Positions 60,410 through 64,000 of a DNA stretch of 64,000 nt are shown here, one piece after another (the first letter of the stretch is position 1; every line of letters starts with the position of its first letter). The notes under the pieces are model-generated. The model was given only the letters and a program-made list of their open reading frames with translations, ran no database searches and had not been told where the DNA came from. A program made the position numbers and the translations under genes. Location of the stretch: assembly GCA_036555725.1 (NCBI GenBank), contig DATBKU010000110.1, positions 186,001 through 250,000 on the forward strand. The letters run 5' to 3'. The DNA is from CALAED01 sp036555725 (lineage in GTDB: Bacteria > Actinomycetota > Actinomycetes > Streptosporangiales > Streptosporangiaceae).

Positions 60410-61585
60410 ATGACGACGATGATCCAGACCCTTCCGGCCCTGCCCGCTCCGGTCGCGCCCGCGCGGCCCCGGCTGCTCACCGGCGCGGTGCTGCGGCTGT
60501 TCGCCGTCGACTTCGCCGCGATGAGCAGCTTCTACCTGCTGCTGTCCGTGGTGCCGCTGTACTCCGCCGACAGCGGCATCGGCAGCGTCGGCGCCGGCCT
60601 GTCCACCGGCGTGCTGATGTTCGCGTCGGTCGGGGCCGAGATGGCCACCCCCGGCCTTGCGGCACGGCTCGGCTACCGCCGGCTCCTGATGGGCGGCCTG
60701 GTCCTGCTGGGCGCGCCCGCGCTGGCGCTGCCCGCCGTCACCGGGCTGGTCGCGCTGATGGCCGTCTCCGTGGTGCGCGGGGTCGGGTTCGCGATCGTGG
60801 TCGTGGCCGTCGGTGCGCTGACCGCCACCGCGATCCCCGAACAGCGGCGCGGGGAAGGCCTCGGCGCCCTCGGGGTCGTCGCGATGCTGCCGGCCGTCGT
60901 GAACCTGCCGCTGGGGGTATGGCTCGTCGGGCGATTCGGCTACCTGGTGGTGTTCATCGTCGCCGCCGCGGTGGCGTTGCTGGCGGTCGTCCTCGTGGGA
61001 CAACTGCCCGAGGGCGTCTCCGAAGCAGACCACCAAGGGGGCGGGCTGGCGGCCATCCTGCGGCGCCCTGCGGTACTGGGCCCGACTCTCGTGTTCGCGG
61101 CCACCGCGGTCGCCGGCGGTGCGGTCGTGGCGTTCCTGCCCGGCGCAGTGACCGGCTCGGTCGCGGTGCCCGCCCTGTTCGTGCAGTCGGCGTCGGCGAC
61201 CCTGACCCGCTGGCTCGCCGGCCGGCACAGCGACCGGCACGGTGCGGCCGGCCTGCTCGTCCCCGCCGTGGTGGTCTCGGCCCTCGGGATGGGTGCGGCC
61301 GCGTTCACCGGCAACAGCGTCGCCGTGGTGGCCGGCATGGCCGTCTTCGGAGCCGGGTTCGGCGTGGCCCAGTCGGCCAGCATGAACACCATGCTGCAGC
61401 GCGTGTCCCGATCCCAGTACGGCGCCGTCAGCGCCGCCTGGAACGGCGCGTACGACCTTGGCTGGGGCGCCGGGGCGATCGGGATAGGTATGGTCGTCGC
61501 CGGTGCGGGCTGCTCGGCCGCGTTCGCCGCGGCCGCCCTGCTCGTCCTGGCCGCCCTCCCGCTGGCCCGTCGCAACCGCGACTGA
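60410..61585 (+). CDS. MFS transporter
   Basis: A 391-residue major facilitator with about 12 helices: LFAVDFAAMSSFYLLLSVVP, the loop-2/3 signature GLAARLGYRRLLMGGLVLLG, and late VFGAGFGVAQSASMNTMLQR. Export of a drug, amine or amino acid is typical. ATG at 60410 chosen as the conserved start. Divergent from the MocR gene, so the substrate may be linked to PLP or an amine. Confidence 0.88.
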   Translation: MTTMIQTLPALPAPVAPARPRLLTGAVLRLFAVDFAAMSSFYLLLSVVPLYSADSGIGSVGAGLSTGVLMFASVGAEMATPGLAARLGYRRLLMGGLVLLGAPALALPAVTGLVALMAVSVVRGVGFAIVVVAVGALTATAIPEQRRGEGLGALGVVAMLPAVVNLPLGVWLVGRFGYLVVFIVAAAVALLAVVLVGQLPEGVSEADHQGGGLAAILRRPAVLGPTLVFAATAVAGGAVVAFLPGAVTGSVAVPALFVQSASATLTRWLAGRHSDRHGAAGLLVPAVVVSALGMGAAAFTGNSVAVVAGMAVFGAGFGVAQSASMNTMLQRVSRSQYGAVSAAWNGAYDLGWGAGAIGIGMVVAGAGCSAAFAAAALLVLAALPLARRNRD

Positions 61586-61692
61586 CCGGCTCGCTTCCGT
61601 CGCCGCGGTGGGCGGCCCACTGACGCCCGTGAAACCGCGCTGACACAGCTCAGTGCTAGGACAACGACAAATCGAAACAGAAGGAGACTGGT

Positions 61693-62025
61693 ATGGGCAA
61701 GGTAGTGGTGAGTGAGTTCATTTCGCTCGACGGCGTGATCGAGGACCCGGGCGGCGCCGAGGGCACCGAGTTCGGGGGGTGGACTTTCCGGTTCCCCGCC
61801 GACGACGGCCAGCAGTTCAAGTTCGAGGAGCTCATGGCCAGCGACGTACAGCTGCTTGGCCGCGTCACCTACGAGGAGTTCGCCGCCAACTGGCCGGCGA
61901 TGGAGGAGGCGGCCGGAGAGTTCGGAGCCAAGATGAACGCCATGCCGAAGGTGGTGGTGTCGACCACTCTGAAGGATCCGGCCTGGAAGAACACCACTGT
62001 CGCCGCCGGCGGCGCCGCTTGGTGA
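61693..62025 (+). pseudogene. Dihydrofolate reductase family (RibD-like) gene, C-terminus lost
   Basis: 110 residues with the family start VVVSEFISLDGVIEDPGG, DVQLLGRVTYEEFAANWP and MNAMPKVVVSTTLKDPAWKN, then an early stop. Family members are about 180-190 residues, so the last third with the second nucleotide loop is gone. A good ribosome site (GAAGGAGACTGGT) remains. It ends at the junction with the fragment on the other strand. Confidence 0.7.
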
Positions 62026-62029
62026 GCCG

Positions 62030-62300
62030 CGGCGACCAGGTCCGGTCGGGGTCGGCCGCCGCCGTGGCTGATGCCGGTGACCTTGAGCCGCCACCCGAGG
62101 CGCGACAGCGGCTCCAGCGCCGTGACGGTGCGCGGCGCGTACGCGATCACCTGTGGTGTCACCTTCGGCGAACCCTCGTCGCCGCGTACTGCGACTACTC
62201 CGCTACCCCAATCCTCCCCCGTGACCCGAGCCGATCCGGCCGGGCCGGCGACCTCTCCGTGGGTGGTCTGCGGGGCTGGTCCGGTGCTCTGCGCTGCCAT
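62030..62300 (-). pseudogene. 5' fragment of a hypothetical gene
   Basis: An N-terminal piece starting at ATG 62300 with TVTALEPLSRLGWRLKVTGI followed by SHGGGRPRPDLVAAAHQ, a pattern (W-x-L/V-K-x-x-G-I) seen at the start of uncharacterised actinobacterial proteins of over 150 residues. The frame then runs on antisense to the reductase remnant, where composition is not protein-like. So both genes seem cut at about 62.02-62.03 kb. Confidence 0.45.
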
Positions 62301-62491
62301 CTGTCCTCCTGCTATCGAGTCGGGATCGATGAGTTCAGCGGCAGCGTCCGCCGCGGCCGTACGCGGTGGGGAGAGCCAGGCCGTGCGGGTACTGCAAGAT
62401 CCAGCGTCCGCCGTACCGGTCCGCACCGGACGGGACCGGCCGGCAGCCGGCGCTCTCTCGGGGAACTCCGCACGTCCGCGGGGTGGGGCGA

Positions 62492-62872
62492 ATGAGCTCC
62501 CGCTCCGGTGACAGTCGGCAGGAGCTGGCCCGCTTCCTGAAGTCCCGCCGCGCCAAGGTCACTCCGGCCGCGGCCGGGTTGCCGACCGGGCTGCGGCGCC
62601 GAACCACTGGGCTCCGCCGCGAGGAGGTCGCGGTCCTGGCCGGGCTCAGCCCAACCTGGTACACCTACCTCGAGCAGGGCCGCGACATCCACCCGTCGGC
62701 TCAGGTGCTTGACGCGCTGGCCCGGGTGTTGCGCCTCACCGAGGACGAACGCCGCTATCTGCATATGCTCGCGCTCGGGGCCGTGCACGGCCCCCAGCCG
62801 CTTCTGGGCGACATTCCCGCCGCGTTGGCCTGCTCGGTTGACATCACATCGGGTGCGGTGAGAGCTGGGTGA
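62492..62872 (+). CDS. XRE-type HTH regulator, probably truncated
   Basis: A 126-residue protein with an XRE HTH: LARFLKSRRAKVTPAAAGLP, RRTTGLRREEVAVLAGLSPT, then YLEQGRDIHPSAQVLDALAR. This is the start of MmyB-type regulators, which carry a ~160-residue ligand-binding domain. Here the reading frame ends soon after YLHMLALGAVHGPQPL, abutting the modA gene end on the opposite strand (next base). Truncation by rearrangement is likely; DNA binding could remain. Confidence 0.7.
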   Translation: MSSRSGDSRQELARFLKSRRAKVTPAAAGLPTGLRRRTTGLRREEVAVLAGLSPTWYTYLEQGRDIHPSAQVLDALARVLRLTEDERRYLHMLALGAVHGPQPLLGDIPAALACSVDITSGAVRAG

Positions 62873-63688
62873 TCAGGGGGATTCGAATCCGGCCTGGGTG
62901 AGTACGGCCTTGCCCTGGTCGGACAGGATGAGCTGGACGAACTGACCGGCGAGGTCGGGCTGGGGAGCCTTGGCGAGAGTCGCGATGGGGTAGTCGTTGA
63001 TGGCGTCCGCGGCTTCGGGGAAGTCGATGCCCTTGACCTTTCCGGCGGCGGCCTTGACGTCGGTGCGGTAGACCAGGCCTGCGTCGGCCTCGCCCAGCTG
63101 CACCTTGGTGAGGACGGCCTTGACGTCTTGTTCCTGGGAGACGGGCTTGACGGTGAGCCCGTTGGTGTCCAGCACCTTCTGGGCGGCGGCACCGCACGGC
63201 ACCTGCGGCGCGCACAGCACGACCTTGAGTTTGGCGTTTTCCAGGTCCTTGAGCGCCGTGACCTTACCGAGGTTGTCCGGCGGTACGGCGATCTCCAGCC
63301 GGTTGCGAACGAAGGTCGTCGGCTGCCCGGACGCCATGTGGGCGTCGGTGACGGTCTTCATGGTGGCGGGGCTGGCGGCGGCGAACACGTCGGCCGGGGC
63401 GCCCTGGGTGATCTGCTGCGCCAGGCCGGAGCTGCCGCCGAAGTTGAACTTGACGGTCACCCCGGGGTGAGCGGTCTCGAAGGTCTTGCCGAGCGCGGTA
63501 AAGGTCTCGGTGAGCGAGGCGGCGGCGAACACCACGACGGTCTTGCCCCCGTTGCCGGATGGCTTCGCCGACGATCCGGAGCCAGAGTCGTCGGTGCTGC
63601 CGCAACTCGCGGTCAGCGTCATCCCTGCGCCGATCAGTACGACGCTCAGCGCCCGGACGATCTTGGGGATCTTGGGGAGGTCGACCAT
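62873..63688 (-). CDS. modA: Molybdate ABC transporter substrate-binding protein
   Basis: ModA (271 residues) lipoprotein that binds molybdate outside the cell. The signal ends LTASCG. The mature domain shows KTVVVFAAASLTETFTALGK, VKFNFGGSSGLAQQITQGAP and ADVFAAASPATM, then AGLVYRTDVKAA near 210, the oxyanion-pocket set. The ATG at 63688 has GAGGAGA 7 nt before it; the GTG at 63703 does not. modB and modC are not visible; the gene after it on the left is unrelated. Confidence 0.93.
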   Translation of the reverse strand: MVDLPKIPKIVRALSVVLIGAGMTLTASCGSTDDSGSGSSAKPSGNGGKTVVVFAAASLTETFTALGKTFETAHPGVTVKFNFGGSSGLAQQITQGAPADVFAAASPATMKTVTDAHMASGQPTTFVRNRLEIAVPPDNLGKVTALKDLENAKLKVVLCAPQVPCGAAAQKVLDTNGLTVKPVSQEQDVKAVLTKVQLGEADAGLVYRTDVKAAAGKVKGIDFPEAADAINDYPIATLAKAPQPDLAGQFVQLILSDQGKAVLTQAGFESP

Positions 63689-63731
63689 CGGACTTCTCCT
63701 CACGCGCAGTGCCCCGAGAAGGGCTGGGATG

Positions 63732-64000
63732 TTAGGGGACTTCGACGACGACGTTGGTGGACTTGATCACCGCCACCGCCCGGACGCCGGCCTCCAGGCC
63801 GAGCTCGTCGGCGGCTTCGCGGCTCATGAGCGACACCATGCGGTACGGCCCGGCGGTGATCTCCACCTGGGCCATGACGGTGTCGCGGACCACGTCGGTG
63901 ACGATCCCGGGGAGCCGGTTACGCGCCGACGACACCGAGGCGGCCTCTCGGGACTCCCTTTTGCCCCCGGAGGTGCTGGCGTCGGCCTGGGCGCGGGCGA
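63732..64000 (-). CDS. TOBE (Mop) domain protein, partial at the window edge
   Basis: The last ~89 residues, open to the right edge. The C-terminal 65 residues form a molybdate/tungstate-binding TOBE unit: NRLPGIVTDVVRDTVMAQVE, MVSLMSREAADELGLEAGV and KSTNVVVEVP. The upstream part (RAQADASTSGGKRESREAAS) is a linker; in actinobacteria such proteins usually have an N-terminal excisionase/MerR-like HTH, expected beyond the edge. It precedes modA on the same strand and probably senses molybdate for it. Confidence 0.8.
   Translation of the reverse strand, partial: ARAQADASTSGGKRESREAASVSSARNRLPGIVTDVVRDTVMAQVEITAGPYRMVSLMSREAADELGLEAGVRAVAVIKSTNVVVEVP

Overview
The window is a high-GC actinobacterial chromosome segment. 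GTG starts, ATGA stop/start overlaps and strong G/C bias at third codon positions run throughout. The left 38 kb follows a gene order long conserved in Mycobacterium and Streptomyces: etfB-etfA, a cysteine desulfurase, mnmA, a MetE-like gene, ligA, a GGDEF/EAL gene, gatCAB, a second GGDEF/EAL gene, ilvBNC, serA, leuB, ilvE, cimA, and a fumarylacetoacetate-hydrolase-family gene. With two membrane c-di-GMP enzymes in the positions they hold in Streptomyces, a filamentous actinomycete (Streptosporangiales/Thermomonosporaceae-like) is likely. The genus cannot be fixed from this sequence.

Region by region: 1-10.9 kb holds electron-transfer flavoprotein, sulfur transfer to tRNA, small enzymes and DNA ligase. 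11-22 kb holds c-di-GMP turnover, the Glu/Asp-tRNA amidotransferase, a quinoprotein and a 2-hydroxyacid dehydrogenase. 22-34.3 kb is a branched-chain amino acid and serine block with leader-peptide attenuators before ilvB and cimA, and a third leader peptide between serA and leuB that precedes an unrecognised 36-residue ORF. 34.4-40.2 kb holds small accessory genes: an autoregulated VOC-ArsR operon ending in a broken SRPBCC gene, and an HTH-MNT/HEPN toxin-antitoxin-like pair with an operator on its own promoter. tRNA-Gln(CTG) and tRNA-Glu(CTC) lie at 40.3-40.5 kb. The gltX gene usually found near here is absent.

40.6-56.1 kb is a catabolic island. On the minus strand are an IclR regulator, a class III CoA-transferase and a short citrate-synthase-fold lyase. 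On the plus strand is a seven-gene unit: aldehyde dehydrogenase, zinc alcohol dehydrogenase, ThDP enzyme, and a Liv-type ABC importer with a fused permease-ATPase. It is followed by divergent secreted ThuA-like and Tat-exported PQQ-propeller genes. A motif reading CATCTAGCGG-N10-CCGCTAGATG recurs at the control regions of these units, which suggests one IclR regulon for import, oxidation, CoA activation and C-C cleavage of an unidentified organic acid or alcohol.

56.2-64 kb holds a TetR gene with a 3-dehydroshikimate-dehydratase-like fusion enzyme, a MocR-type regulator divergent from an MFS transporter, a patch of three truncated genes (62.0-62.9 kb) indicating rearrangement, and the start of a molybdate locus (modA and a TOBE-domain protein cut by the window end).
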